Part shown: positions 43,356 through 50,839 of the stretch, in pieces | Layout of the letters: every line of letters starts with the position of its first letter | How positions within the stretch are numbered: the first letter of the stretch is position 1 | Source of the DNA: Clostridia bacterium | GTDB lineage: Bacteria > Bacillota > Clostridia > Oscillospirales > Acutalibacteraceae | Assembly (NCBI GenBank): GCA_017432485.1 | Contig: JAFRJB010000072.1 | Span: 1 to 61,493 of the forward strand | Reading direction: 5' to 3' | Length of the DNA: 61,493 nucleotides | Position numbers and translations under genes: made by a program | The notes under the pieces: model-generated | Databases searched by the model: none | What the model was told of the DNA's origin: nothing | What the model saw: the letters and a program-made list of their open reading frames with translations, nothing else

Positions 43356-44564
43356 CTACCTCTTTTCCGTAACAGAAGCTTTTGCAGAGCCTTCCGAAAA
43401 TTGAATATCTATTGTGTCACCTTCACTAAGTTGTGCGGCACTGTAAACGGTTTTACCCTCTTTTTTGACCACACTATAGCCGCGCGAAAGCACTTTGAGC
43501 GGGCTGAGTGCTTCGAGCTTGGCGGCAGCACTTTGCAGTTTTGCGCGCTGCGCCTGCAGGCGAACGCTGTAAAGCTGCTGTGCCTTGTCGCCGAGTGTTG
43601 CCACTCGCATGCGGTGTTCATCGAGCACATAGCGCATATTTTGCAAACAGGGTTTTGACTTAAACTGTTGGAGTTTAATGCGCTCTAACTGCAGTCTGCC
43701 TTGAAAAGCGGCATTTAACTGCTTGCGCTTTGCCGCCAATTCACTTTTAACATCGCTCATATTCGGCACGGCGAGTTCCGCCGCGGCAGAAGGTGTCGGC
43801 GCACGCCGGTCTGCCGCAAAGTCGGCAATGGTAAAGTCGGTTTCATGCCCGACAGCACTAATGACCGGAATGCGGCTTGCCGCAATTTCTCTGGCTAGCG
43901 CCTCACTGTTAAATGCCCATAAATCTTCAATCGAACCGCCGCCTCTGCCGATAATGATAACATCGCAGCTGTTTTCTTCGTTGAACTTTTTTAGCGCGCG
44001 GCAAAGCTGCGCAGGAGCACCTTCCCCCTGCACGAGCACCGGCTCGAGCAGCATTTCGGCTATCGGGTAGCGCCGGCTCAAAATATTGGTAATATCGCGA
44101 ATGGCGGCGCCGGTCGGCGAAGTAATCACGCCCACTCTCTCCGGGTAACGCGGCAAAGGCTTTTTGCGCGTTTCATCAAAGAGCCCTTCGGCGGCAAGCT
44201 TTTTCTTAAGCTGCTCAAAAGCAAGGTTTAATCCGCCAAGCCCCTTGGGCTGCATATCGTCAACATAAAGTTGATAAATCCCGTCGCGCTCATAGACCGA
44301 AAGGCGCGCCTTGACGAGCACCTGCATGCCGTTTTCGGGCATAAACTTCAGGCGGGAAGCCTGCGAGCGCCACATCACGGCTTTGACCACCGCTGCTTCA
44401 TCTTTAAGCGAAAAGTAGTAGTGCCCGCTTTTCATATGATTAGTGAAATTGGAGATTTCACCGCTGACATACACGTTTTTGAATACGGGAATTTGGTCAA
44501 ACAAGCCTTTGACATAGTTATTTAATTGTGAAACCGTAACAACTAATTTTTCAAATTCTTCCAT
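43356..44564 (-). CDS. xseA: Exodeoxyribonuclease VII large subunit
   Basis: 402 residues: N-terminal OB-fold (VSQLNNYVKGLFDQIPVFKNVYVSGEISNF, near 10-40, and VKAVMWRSQASRL), then the catalytic domain with RVGVITSPTGAAIRDI near 150, IIIGRGGGSIEDLWAFN near 200 and PVISAVGHETDFTIADFAADRRAPTPSAAAEL near 235, and a long coiled coil toward the C-terminus. With XseB it degrades single-stranded DNA from both ends. It begins 22 bases inside the upstream TsaD-like gene. Confidence 0.95.
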   Translation of the reverse strand: MEEFEKLVVTVSQLNNYVKGLFDQIPVFKNVYVSGEISNFTNHMKSGHYYFSLKDEAAVVKAVMWRSQASRLKFMPENGMQVLVKARLSVYERDGIYQLYVDDMQPKGLGGLNLAFEQLKKKLAAEGLFDETRKKPLPRYPERVGVITSPTGAAIRDITNILSRRYPIAEMLLEPVLVQGEGAPAQLCRALKKFNEENSCDVIIIGRGGGSIEDLWAFNSEALAREIAASRIPVISAVGHETDFTIADFAADRRAPTPSAAAELAVPNMSDVKSELAAKRKQLNAAFQGRLQLERIKLQQFKSKPCLQNMRYVLDEHRMRVATLGDKAQQLYSVRLQAQRAKLQSAAAKLEALSPLKVLSRGYSVVKKEGKTVYSAAQLSEGDTIDIQFSEGSAKASVTEKR

Positions 44565-45487
44565 TGTAAATATCCGTAAAGCGCAATGCCGGCGGCATTG
44601 TCGCGCGCAAACGCAGGCGGGCAGAAGCTTGCACCGAGTGCGCTGCTTAATTGATTTTTGATAATGGTATTGCTCATCACCCCGCCGGCAAAAAACAGTG
44701 GTAAGCGCCCATAGCGCTCCAACAGGTTTTCGCTCATTGCCTGCAGGGTATTGGCAAGGTAATCAAAAGTAAACTTGGCGGTATCTTCTTTACTCTCCCC
44801 CGCTGCAAGCATCGCGGCAGCGAGATTTTCCAATCCGGAAAGCGAGCAATCAGCGCCCTTAAAACTTGCGCACTTCTTGTAGTGCTTATCGCTTTTGAGC
44901 GCCAATGCTTCGAGTTCTTTTCCTGCCGGGAAAGGCAAACCCATTTTGACACCGATTCTGTCTACTGCCTGCCCCGCTTTTAAATCCGCACTTTTGGCGA
45001 CGCGCTCCACGCGTATCCAATCGGCAGAAGGTTTCACCAACAGCGCATCGGTCGTACCGCCCGAAACGTGAAAGCAAATGAAATCGCTTTGCAGCGCTTC
45101 CAACTGCCCGCAACCGTAAAGGCAGGCTAAAATATGCCCGACCTGATGGCTGGTAGTAAACAGTGGCACACCGAGCGCCTGCGCGCTAACAGAAGCAGCA
45201 TTTACTCCTGCCAAAAAGCACGGCATATAGGAGCCTTCCTGCTCGGCGGGCTTGGCGGAAACCGCCACCGCCACGGTTTGGGCATCAATACCGCGGTACA
45301 CTTCCGCTACCATTTCAGGCAGCGCCTGCGTGTGGTGAAAGAGCGCATCACTTTGTCGCAACCCGCGCTCCCCTTCTTTAACTGGCAGCAGTTTTGCGGC
45401 AGCGGCAATCACTTCACCGCCGGCGCAATCGATCAATGCGGCAGAGGTGGTATAGTTGGATGTATCAATCCCGAGAATGACCTGCAT
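44543..45487 (-). CDS. TsaD/Kae1-like paralogue (peptidase M22 fold)
   Basis: 314 residues of the ASKHA fold: ILGIDTSNYTTSAALID at the N-terminus, SHQVGHILACLYG near residue 112 keeping the HxxxH metal motif of TsaD, FHVSGGTTDALLV near 140, GQAVDRIGVKMGLPFPAGKELEALA near 180 and FAGGVMSNTIIKNQL near 270. It is shorter than TsaD and is the paralogue often found between nusB and xseA in Clostridia. TsaD makes threonylcarbamoyladenosine in tRNA with TsaB, TsaC and TsaE; whether this paralogue does so is not known. Its ATG shares a base with the nusB stop. Confidence 0.8.
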   Translation of the reverse strand: MQVILGIDTSNYTTSAALIDCAGGEVIAAAAKLLPVKEGERGLRQSDALFHHTQALPEMVAEVYRGIDAQTVAVAVSAKPAEQEGSYMPCFLAGVNAASVSAQALGVPLFTTSHQVGHILACLYGCGQLEALQSDFICFHVSGGTTDALLVKPSADWIRVERVAKSADLKAGQAVDRIGVKMGLPFPAGKELEALALKSDKHYKKCASFKGADCSLSGLENLAAAMLAAGESKEDTAKFTFDYLANTLQAMSENLLERYGRLPLFFAGGVMSNTIIKNQLSSALGASFCPPAFARDNAAGIALYGYLQWKNLKN

Positions 45488-45882
45488 TACTTGCTCCTTG
45501 CAATATTGCCGAGCACACCGTTGACAAAGGCATAATCCTTTTCGGAGCCGAAGCGCTTTGCGAGCTCCACTGCCTCATTGATGGCGACTGAGTCCGGCAC
45601 ATCCTCGCAAAAGAGGATTTCATACACACCGATGCGCAAAATCGCCAATGTGGTTTTGGGCAGTCTGCCAAGCTTCCAATTGGTCAGTTTCGCGCTGATC
45701 TCACTATCAATCTGCTCTTTATGTTCTTTGACACCGCTTAAGAGCGCTGCTGTATAAGCATCGCTCTCATATTCGCCTGCGAGTGTTGCATTCTCAATGA
45801 GCTCGGCAGCACTTTGCTCGCTGTTAAAGCATTCTCCGAATAAGAGCACAAATGCCTGCTCTCTCGCCTCATTTCTTTTCAT
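45487..45882 (-). CDS. nusB: Transcription antitermination factor NusB
   Basis: 131 residues from the ATG at 45882 with GGAGG four bases upstream; the longer frame upstream crosses the terminator hairpin. MKRNEAREQAFVLLFGECF is the typical NusB opening, and LAILRIGVYEILFCEDVPDSVAINEAVELAKRFG and FVNGVLGNIAR are conserved helices. NusB binds boxA RNA with S10 to prevent early termination of rRNA transcripts. It heads an operon running to tyrS, with its own promoter and an unusual leader. Confidence 0.93.
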   Translation of the reverse strand: MKRNEAREQAFVLLFGECFNSEQSAAELIENATLAGEYESDAYTAALLSGVKEHKEQIDSEISAKLTNWKLGRLPKTTLAILRIGVYEILFCEDVPDSVAINEAVELAKRFGSEKDYAFVNGVLGNIARSK

Positions 45883-45890
45883 AACGCCTC

Positions 45891-45930
45891 CAAAAAAGAA
45901 TACCCCTGCGCCGTTATGCCGCAGGGGGTA
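45891..45930 (-). terminator. Intrinsic terminator hairpin abutting the nusB ribosome-binding site
   Basis: On the minus strand TACCCCCTGC pairs with GCAGGGGTA (45930-45901) with one bulge, followed by TTCTTTTTT (45900-45892) and at once by GGAGG of nusB. It lies downstream of the nusB promoter, not only downstream of spoIIIAH, so it must be passed for nusB to be made. It is therefore a candidate attenuator as well as the spoIIIA operon terminator. Confidence 0.75.
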
Positions 45931-46010
45931 CTGAAAAAACATTTTGATGTAAGGTACACAAACGAAATAACGGGCGGGCGGAAAAACCGCCTTTTCGATT
46001 TATTTTGCCC

Positions 46011-46039
46011 ATTATAACAAATTTTTAAAAATATATCAA
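46011..46039 (-). promoter_or_regulatory. nusB: Sigma-A promoter of nusB
   Basis: On the minus strand TTGATA (46034-46039), 17 bases, TATAAT (46011-46016), a near-consensus housekeeping promoter directly after the spoIIIAH stop. It predicts a leader of about 120 bases holding a GGCGG/CCGCC hairpin (about 45979-45993) and the terminator at 45891-45930. Confidence 0.8.
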
Positions 46040-46046
46040 GTATATA

Positions 46047-46604
46047 TTATTTAACGGAACTGACCGTGATTTGCGCCGCATCGGTTTGCGCTTTATTGCT
46101 GACAATCTCTTTAATCTGCAGCGCCAGTGTATCGTTGAGTTCACTTGCGGGCACAATCACCTCGCAGCTTTTATCGCCCAGCACCACCATACAGTTGCTG
46201 ACGCCTTTTGCACAAATGAGCGTTTCGATATCGCTCTCCAGCTGGGCACGCTCCGAAAGTTTGGCATAGGTATCGACTGCCGTTTTCTTCTGCTCGTTGC
46301 TCGCCTTATCATTTTCGATGACTGCGTTAAGTTCACTCATCGTGTTGTCGCGCGTTTTTTCGCGCTTGAGGCGGCTCTCTTTAAAATAGTCACTCTTGGC
46401 TGTAGTGGCACTGACATACTGTGCCTGCCCGAGGTCATCCTCTTTGGTCGTTCCCGATACCGAAAACGGCAAGCCGGCGGAATTGATATACCAGTTGGCA
46501 AACAGTGCACCGCCGAGCACAAAGACCATCAGCGCCGCAATGATTTTGCCGACTTTTTTCCCTTTAGACTGTGTATTGTTTTTTGTCTGCGTATTATTTT
46601 TCAT
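46047..46604 (-). CDS. spoIIIAH: Stage III sporulation protein AH
   Basis: 185 residues from the ATG at 46604 with GAGG six bases upstream; it overlaps spoIIIAG by 11 bases. A basic, Asn-rich N-terminus, one membrane segment (IIAALMVFVLGGALFANWYI), then a YscJ/FliF-like ring-building domain outside the mother-cell membrane (near 100-185: LSERAQLESDIETLICAKG, NCMVVLGDKSCEVIV). SpoIIIAH binds SpoIIQ across the intermembrane space to form the channel that feeds the engulfed forespore. Confidence 0.93.
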   Translation of the reverse strand: MKNNTQTKNNTQSKGKKVGKIIAALMVFVLGGALFANWYINSAGLPFSVSGTTKEDDLGQAQYVSATTAKSDYFKESRLKREKTRDNTMSELNAVIENDKASNEQKKTAVDTYAKLSERAQLESDIETLICAKGVSNCMVVLGDKSCEVIVPASELNDTLALQIKEIVSNKAQTDAAQITVSSVK

Positions 46605-47154
46605 GATTGCCTCCTCTGACGACACTGATATTGGCACTTGTGATGCCTAAACCGGCGCGAATACACGCTATCACACTTTCTCTCACTTCAGCATTTTCTG
46701 CCCCTTCACACACCACAATCACACCGCGAATTTTGGGCTCGATTTCTTTTTCCAAAATCGGTTTTTCCCCATCATCATTGACAATAACATATTTGCTCTT
46801 TTGAGAAGCGGAAGCGCTCTTGTCGCCGCTTTGCGACTGGCTTTCGCTTTCGGCGGAATACACGCTCTCCTGCGAGGAATCGAGTGTCACCATCACCTTG
46901 CAGCTGCCGACACCGGCAATCTCCGAAAGTATTGCCGTCAGGCGTTCTTCCACCTGTTTTTCATAGGCTTGCAAATCCACACTTTCGCTCGCCTCACTCT
47001 CATTTTGTTTGGAGTGCACCGTGCCGAAGTTTTCGCTCATAAAAATACCGAAAATTGCCACAATGCCGACAATAACAATGATTTTTATGAGCTTTTGTTT
47101 TGGTATTTTTTTGAGTGTCTCCACCGGCACAAATTGCAATAATTTCTCTTTCAT
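46594..47154 (-). CDS. spoIIIAG: Stage III sporulation protein AG
   Basis: 186 residues. One N-terminal membrane segment (LIKIIVIVGIVAIFGIFM, near 22-39), a Ser/Glu-rich stretch, then YEKQVEERLTAILSEIAGVGSCKVMVTL and the C-terminal IRGVIVVCEGAENAEVRESV...ALLN-like region of the ring-forming domain (GLGITSANISVV). SpoIIIAG forms a large ring in the feeding channel. It lies directly after spoIIIAF with no gap. Confidence 0.94.
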   Translation of the reverse strand: MKEKLLQFVPVETLKKIPKQKLIKIIVIVGIVAIFGIFMSENFGTVHSKQNESEASESVDLQAYEKQVEERLTAILSEIAGVGSCKVMVTLDSSQESVYSAESESQSQSGDKSASASQKSKYVIVNDDGEKPILEKEIEPKIRGVIVVCEGAENAEVRESVIACIRAGLGITSANISVVRGGNHEK

Positions 47155-47619
47155 TTACATAACCGCCGCTTCCAACCGATACTCTCGTTTTAAATCGTCA
47201 TGCACTTTCTGCCGCTGTTTTTCGGGCACACCCGTAATCGTAATTTCATTAATAGATATGTTGTTATCTTTATCAATATTCATACTCAGCACAATCTCTT
47301 CAAATGCATAACCTTTCCGCTTTAAATGCTCACCAAGCTCTTGCTTGATTGCCTGTGCCGCCGCATTGAGCTGCTGCTCATTTAAAAAGTCCAGCGCTTC
47401 GCTTTGTTGCTCGGCGGCAGTGCTTTCATTTGGAAAAAACGAAGCAATATCAATCTTATTTTTGCCGCAAAAAGGTGTGAGCAGTACCACCAGTAAAAAG
47501 GCACTCAGGGCAAGTTTAAGCACTTTTTCAAAGCGCATATGCGGCTTTAGATACGCCACCGCCGCGCACAGTATACCGGCAGCGCTCAGGGCTGCCGCCC
47601 AGGTTCTGAATGTATTCAC
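47155..47619 (-). CDS. spoIIIAF: Stage III sporulation protein AF
   Basis: 154 residues from the GTG at 47619, chosen because AGAGGTG lies four bases upstream and GTGA overlaps the spoIIIAE stop; the open frame starts further up inside spoIIIAE. Two N-terminal membrane segments (TWAAALSAAGILCAAVAYL and VLKLALSAFLLVVLLTPF), then a soluble domain (EQQLNAAAQAIKQELGEHLKRKGY). An anchor or assembly component of the SpoIIIA complex in the mother-cell membrane. Confidence 0.9.
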   Translation of the reverse strand: MNTFRTWAAALSAAGILCAAVAYLKPHMRFEKVLKLALSAFLLVVLLTPFCGKNKIDIASFFPNESTAAEQQSEALDFLNEQQLNAAAQAIKQELGEHLKRKGYAFEEIVLSMNIDKDNNISINEITITGVPEKQRQKVHDDLKREYRLEAAVM

Positions 47620-48743
47620 GAAGCACCTCTTAACTGTATAAGTACGCCGAAATTCACCAAAAAAATCAACATACAAAAGATAATAATAACCAATAATACA
47701 CTCAGTGCCGCTGCTAAATTTTTTAGCGATTTTTGAATTTGTTCCATCCCGAACACATCCCCTACTACCGCTGCCAATTCCAAGCCCGCAAGCCAGATAA
47801 TCACCTTACAAAGCAACGGCAAAAAGATGCCGATAATAGAAAATAAGCCGAAGATGCCGATGGCATTTTTCGTCACCCCCAGCGAAGCGGCAACCGCCAC
47901 CGCCGAGTCACTGACGGCACTGCCGATAACCGGCACAAAATTAGAGGAAGCAAAGCGGATGGTTTTGAGTGTCGTTTCATCCACTGCACCGCTGATTTGG
48001 CAGCGCACGCTGAGCACCGTAAAATAAATGAGCGCGCAAATACTTAAACCGATAAGCAGGTATTTACGCATCAGCGCAATGATTTTTTCAATACCGAAAG
48101 TGCTTTCAATTGAGGCGCTGATGCCCACCCCGAGCAGGATATGATTGAGCGGCAGAAAAAAGGTGGAAAAGAGAGTACTGAGCACTTGGGAAATACCGAG
48201 CGCACTGCCGCTGACCACCGCCGCACTAATGCTTTTCCCCTGCGCCGCCACTACCACACAAAGCACCGGAATAGCGGCAATACTGAAGCTGCCGGCAGTT
48301 TCCACTGCCGTGCCGGCTTGCGCCATCATACGGCTTAACGGTGCTACGGCAGTAATGGAAATAAGCAGCACTGCACAAATACCGAATACCTGCGCGTGTT
48401 TGCCTTTATTAAGCCCGCTGCCCATTGCATCGGCAAAAGCGGCTAGAAACACCGCACCGATAATCACCAAAAGATAGCGCACATTTTCACTCAAAGAGAC
48501 ACGCAGTGCACTTAAAAGTGTCTGCACAAAGTTGGAAAAATCCAAGCGATAAATGCTCTCGGCTGTAATTTCACCCAAACCGATGTCGTTTAAAAACTCT
48601 TTTGTCTGATTATCGAGCGCCGCGGCGCTTTCGTATATCCCGCTTTGGCGAATGGCGCTTTCGCTCATATCTTCCGCCGCTGCCGGAACAACGCACAGCG
48701 CAAGCAACAGCAGCACAAAAAAAGCAACTTTGAAACACCTCAT
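47616..48743 (-). CDS. spoIIIAE: Stage III sporulation protein AE
   Basis: 375 residues: signal peptide (MRCFKVAFFVLLLLALCVVPAAAEDM), a short extracytoplasmic part (near 25-75), then about seven membrane segments with ENVRYLLVIIGAVFLAAFADAMG, VLCVVVAAQGKSISAAVVSG and FGIEKIIALMRKYLLIG conserved in the family. A polytopic core protein of the SpoIIIA channel. Start and stop overlap neighbours by four bases on both sides. Confidence 0.94.
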   Translation of the reverse strand: MRCFKVAFFVLLLLALCVVPAAAEDMSESAIRQSGIYESAAALDNQTKEFLNDIGLGEITAESIYRLDFSNFVQTLLSALRVSLSENVRYLLVIIGAVFLAAFADAMGSGLNKGKHAQVFGICAVLLISITAVAPLSRMMAQAGTAVETAGSFSIAAIPVLCVVVAAQGKSISAAVVSGSALGISQVLSTLFSTFFLPLNHILLGVGISASIESTFGIEKIIALMRKYLLIGLSICALIYFTVLSVRCQISGAVDETTLKTIRFASSNFVPVIGSAVSDSAVAVAASLGVTKNAIGIFGLFSIIGIFLPLLCKVIIWLAGLELAAVVGDVFGMEQIQKSLKNLAAALSVLLVIIIFCMLIFLVNFGVLIQLRGAS

Positions 48744-49126
48744 GCCTGTATCAATCCCATACTCATTTCCAACACGGCTTTTAAAAGCGGCAATGCGAGT
48801 ATTATAATAGCAATTTTACCCGCCAAAATCACTTGCGCGCCCAGACTTGAATAGCCGCCGTCTTCACAAATATCCGCCGCAAGTTCTGCCACCAGGCTGA
48901 TGCCCAGGCACTTGATAATCACCTTCAAATACGTTGCATTCATGCCGGTATACGCAAAGATTTCGCTTATATCTCCGATGGCATTGACCATATTGGCGAT
49001 AACAAATGCGACAATCATCACACTTGCCGCAATCAATACAATAACGGAAAGCCCCTCATTGATTCTCTTTAGACTCAGCGCCGCGATTGCCGCCACCGCC
49101 GCCAAAACCGCAATTTTTAATATCAT
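48740..49126 (-). CDS. spoIIIAD: Stage III sporulation protein AD
   Basis: 128 residues, four membrane segments; LKRINEGLSVIVLIAASVMI and YLKVIIKCLGISLVAELAADICEDGG match the family. The last helix ends GLIQA four bases into spoIIIAE. Part of the membrane base of the channel, with AC and AE. Confidence 0.93.
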   Translation of the reverse strand: MILKIAVLAAVAAIAALSLKRINEGLSVIVLIAASVMIVAFVIANMVNAIGDISEIFAYTGMNATYLKVIIKCLGISLVAELAADICEDGGYSSLGAQVILAGKIAIIILALPLLKAVLEMSMGLIQA

Positions 49127-49320
49127 TACAATTCAAATACACTTTTGAGCGTACTAAACAGCTCGGAAATCTGCGGAATAAGCATCATTAACACCACCAC
49201 AAGCCCCGCAATGGTGACAATCATCGCGTGCTCCTCTTTACCCGAGCGCACCAGCACTTGGTTGAGCACTGCCACAATAATTCCGATAGCCGCTATTTTA
49301 AAGATAAATCCTATATCCAT
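49126..49320 (-). CDS. spoIIIAC: Stage III sporulation protein AC
   Basis: 64 residues from the ATG at 49320 (MDIGFIFKIAAIGIIVAVLN), at the usual family start; a longer frame upstream overlaps spoIIIAB. Two membrane segments separated by RSGKEEHAMIV. It shares one base with spoIIIAD. Confidence 0.92.
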   Translation of the reverse strand: MDIGFIFKIAAIGIIVAVLNQVLVRSGKEEHAMIVTIAGLVVVLMMLIPQISELFSTLKSVFEL

Positions 49321-49327
49321 TTTGACC

Positions 49328-49807
49328 TCAAAACAACACGATGGCAACCGCCGCCGCAAGCAATAGCACCAAGCGGTTGGTCAACTTGATTTTTTTCGTA
49401 TTTTCCTGCCGTATGCGCGCATTTTCCGCCTCAAAAAGTGCTATGTACTGCTCTGTAAACTGCTCGCTGGCAAATGTATCCTGTGTGCCGAAACCTTCAA
49501 AAAAATCGCAGATACAGCTTTTTTGTCGTGCACTCAAAATGTGCTCTTGCTCCAACTGTCGCTTTACACAGGCGCTGACCGGTTCACTCAGGTCTTCCAA
49601 AAACGGCAGAGCACCCGGATGCAGGTGCCGAAATTTTTGGGCAATTTCCAACACCGTGCACTGCGAAAAGCGCAATTCGGTTTTGGTAAAGCTTAAAAAC
49701 AGCAAAAATGCTTCGCAGCGCTTCATTTGGCTTTGATAGCGCGCCGCCACCAATCTGCCTGCCACTATCACACAAAGGCAAAGCAGCACTAAAAAAACAT
49801 ATTTCAT
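49328..49807 (-). CDS. spoIIIAB: Stage III sporulation protein AB
   Basis: 159 residues from the ATG at 49807, four bases overlapping spoIIIAA. An N-terminal membrane segment (YVFLVLLCLCVIVAGRLVAARY), a helical core with ELRFSQCTVLEIAQKF and FFEGFGTQD, and a C-terminal membrane segment (NRLVLLLAAAVAIVLF). This matches the GspF-like SpoIIIAB fold that pairs with the SpoIIIAA ATPase. Confidence 0.92.
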   Translation of the reverse strand: MKYVFLVLLCLCVIVAGRLVAARYQSQMKRCEAFLLFLSFTKTELRFSQCTVLEIAQKFRHLHPGALPFLEDLSEPVSACVKRQLEQEHILSARQKSCICDFFEGFGTQDTFASEQFTEQYIALFEAENARIRQENTKKIKLTNRLVLLLAAAVAIVLF

Positions 49808-50733
49808 AAGCGCATAAACTCTATCACCTTTCCGAGATTTTCTCCGCTGCCCAAACACACTGCCGCACCAAAATCGCCGCTTTCAAGCAGTAAGCGAAAC
49901 TGCTCTTTTTGCCGCGCTTGCGCCATCGTGCCAGCATGCAGGCTCACCAAAAATTTCACCCCGCTGTTAAACCCCTGCACAATACTGCGGCTCTCTTCCA
50001 CACTGCCGATTTCATCGGCGATGATCCAGGCGGGTGAAAGGGTTCTGAGCGCATTTAAGATGCCGACCGCTTTCGGAAAATATGAAAGCACATCCGTATT
50101 TACACCAATATCAAAGGCGGCAACACCGCGGTGCATGGCGGCAAGTTCCCCTCTCTCATCGACCAGGCAGCAGGTTCTGTATTCTCCCGCATAGCCGGAA
50201 GATAACAGGCGGCACATATCCCGTAACAACGTGGTTTTACCTGAACAGGGTGCCCCGATAATCACGGTAGAAGGCAAGCCGGCTTCGCGCATCTTTTCGA
50301 GCACCTCTCCCGCTGCCGTCTGCACCGGGCGCACAATCCTGAAATTGAGCGCAGTAATATTCTTTACTGCTGCAACTTCACCCTTTTGCAGCACCGCTTC
50401 GGCTGCCACGCCCACACGACTGCCGTTTTGCAATGTTAAAAAACACTCATTTAAACTTTGCTGGTAACTATAGACCGAATAATGGCAAAGCTTTGCAAAA
50501 ATTGCTTCCACCTGGGCACTGCTTGTGACCACCGCCGCCTGCGGTGCACACGACAGCTGCCCGCCTGTGTGCAAAAACCGGGTACTTCGGGCGCTGACAA
50601 GAACAATCGGCTTTTCTTTTCTGATGCGAATTTCTCGAATTGTATCATCCGCACCGAGCGCCTGTATCAGCAGCTCTCTGTGCCGCGCTTCAAAAGCGCC
50701 TAAAATTGTATCAAAGCTTTCATTTTTTCTCAT
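49804..50733 (-). CDS. spoIIIAA: Stage III sporulation protein AA (ATPase)
   Basis: 309 residues from the ATG at 50733; the frame also opens at a TTG at 50787, inside the likely promoter. EIRIRKEKPIVLV marks the N-terminal domain. Walker A is IIGAPCSGKTTLLRD near residue 178; VDERGELAAMHRG and PAWIIADEIGSVEE (Walker B, near 245) follow. The protein is a secretion-type ATPase that powers the SpoIIIA channel from the mother cell. No good ribosome-binding site precedes the ATG; a GCGGAC/GTCCGC hairpin lies 12 bases upstream. Confidence 0.92.
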   Translation of the reverse strand: MRKNESFDTILGAFEARHRELLIQALGADDTIREIRIRKEKPIVLVSARSTRFLHTGGQLSCAPQAAVVTSSAQVEAIFAKLCHYSVYSYQQSLNECFLTLQNGSRVGVAAEAVLQKGEVAAVKNITALNFRIVRPVQTAAGEVLEKMREAGLPSTVIIGAPCSGKTTLLRDMCRLLSSGYAGEYRTCCLVDERGELAAMHRGVAAFDIGVNTDVLSYFPKAVGILNALRTLSPAWIIADEIGSVEESRSIVQGFNSGVKFLVSLHAGTMAQARQKEQFRLLLESGDFGAAVCLGSGENLGKVIEFMRL

Positions 50734-50772
50734 ACTAATGCTTATGCGGACTTGTCCGCTTTTATGCCGGTA

Positions 50773-50801
50773 TTGATAAAGGCGCAATAGTATGGTATTA
50801 T
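50773..50801 (+). promoter_or_regulatory. Sigma-A promoter of the YfhO-like gene
   Basis: TTGATA (50773-50778), 17 bases, TATTAT (50796-50801) with a TGG extension before the -10. It overlaps, on the other strand, a CATACTAT sequence (50787-50794) that looks like a sigma-E -10 for spoIIIAA. Confidence 0.65.
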
Positions 50802-50813
50802 ATTAAAATATAA
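50787..50813 (-). promoter_or_regulatory. Possible sigma-E promoter of the spoIIIA operon
   Basis: CATACTAT on the minus strand (50794-50787) fits the sigma-E -10 consensus. A TTATATT-like -35 lies upstream (50813-50807), but the 12-base spacing is shorter than usual. Mother-cell sigma-E control is known for spoIIIA in Bacillus. Confidence 0.3.
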
Positions 50814-50839
50814 ATAGATTTAGGAGATAGCATTCAAGA

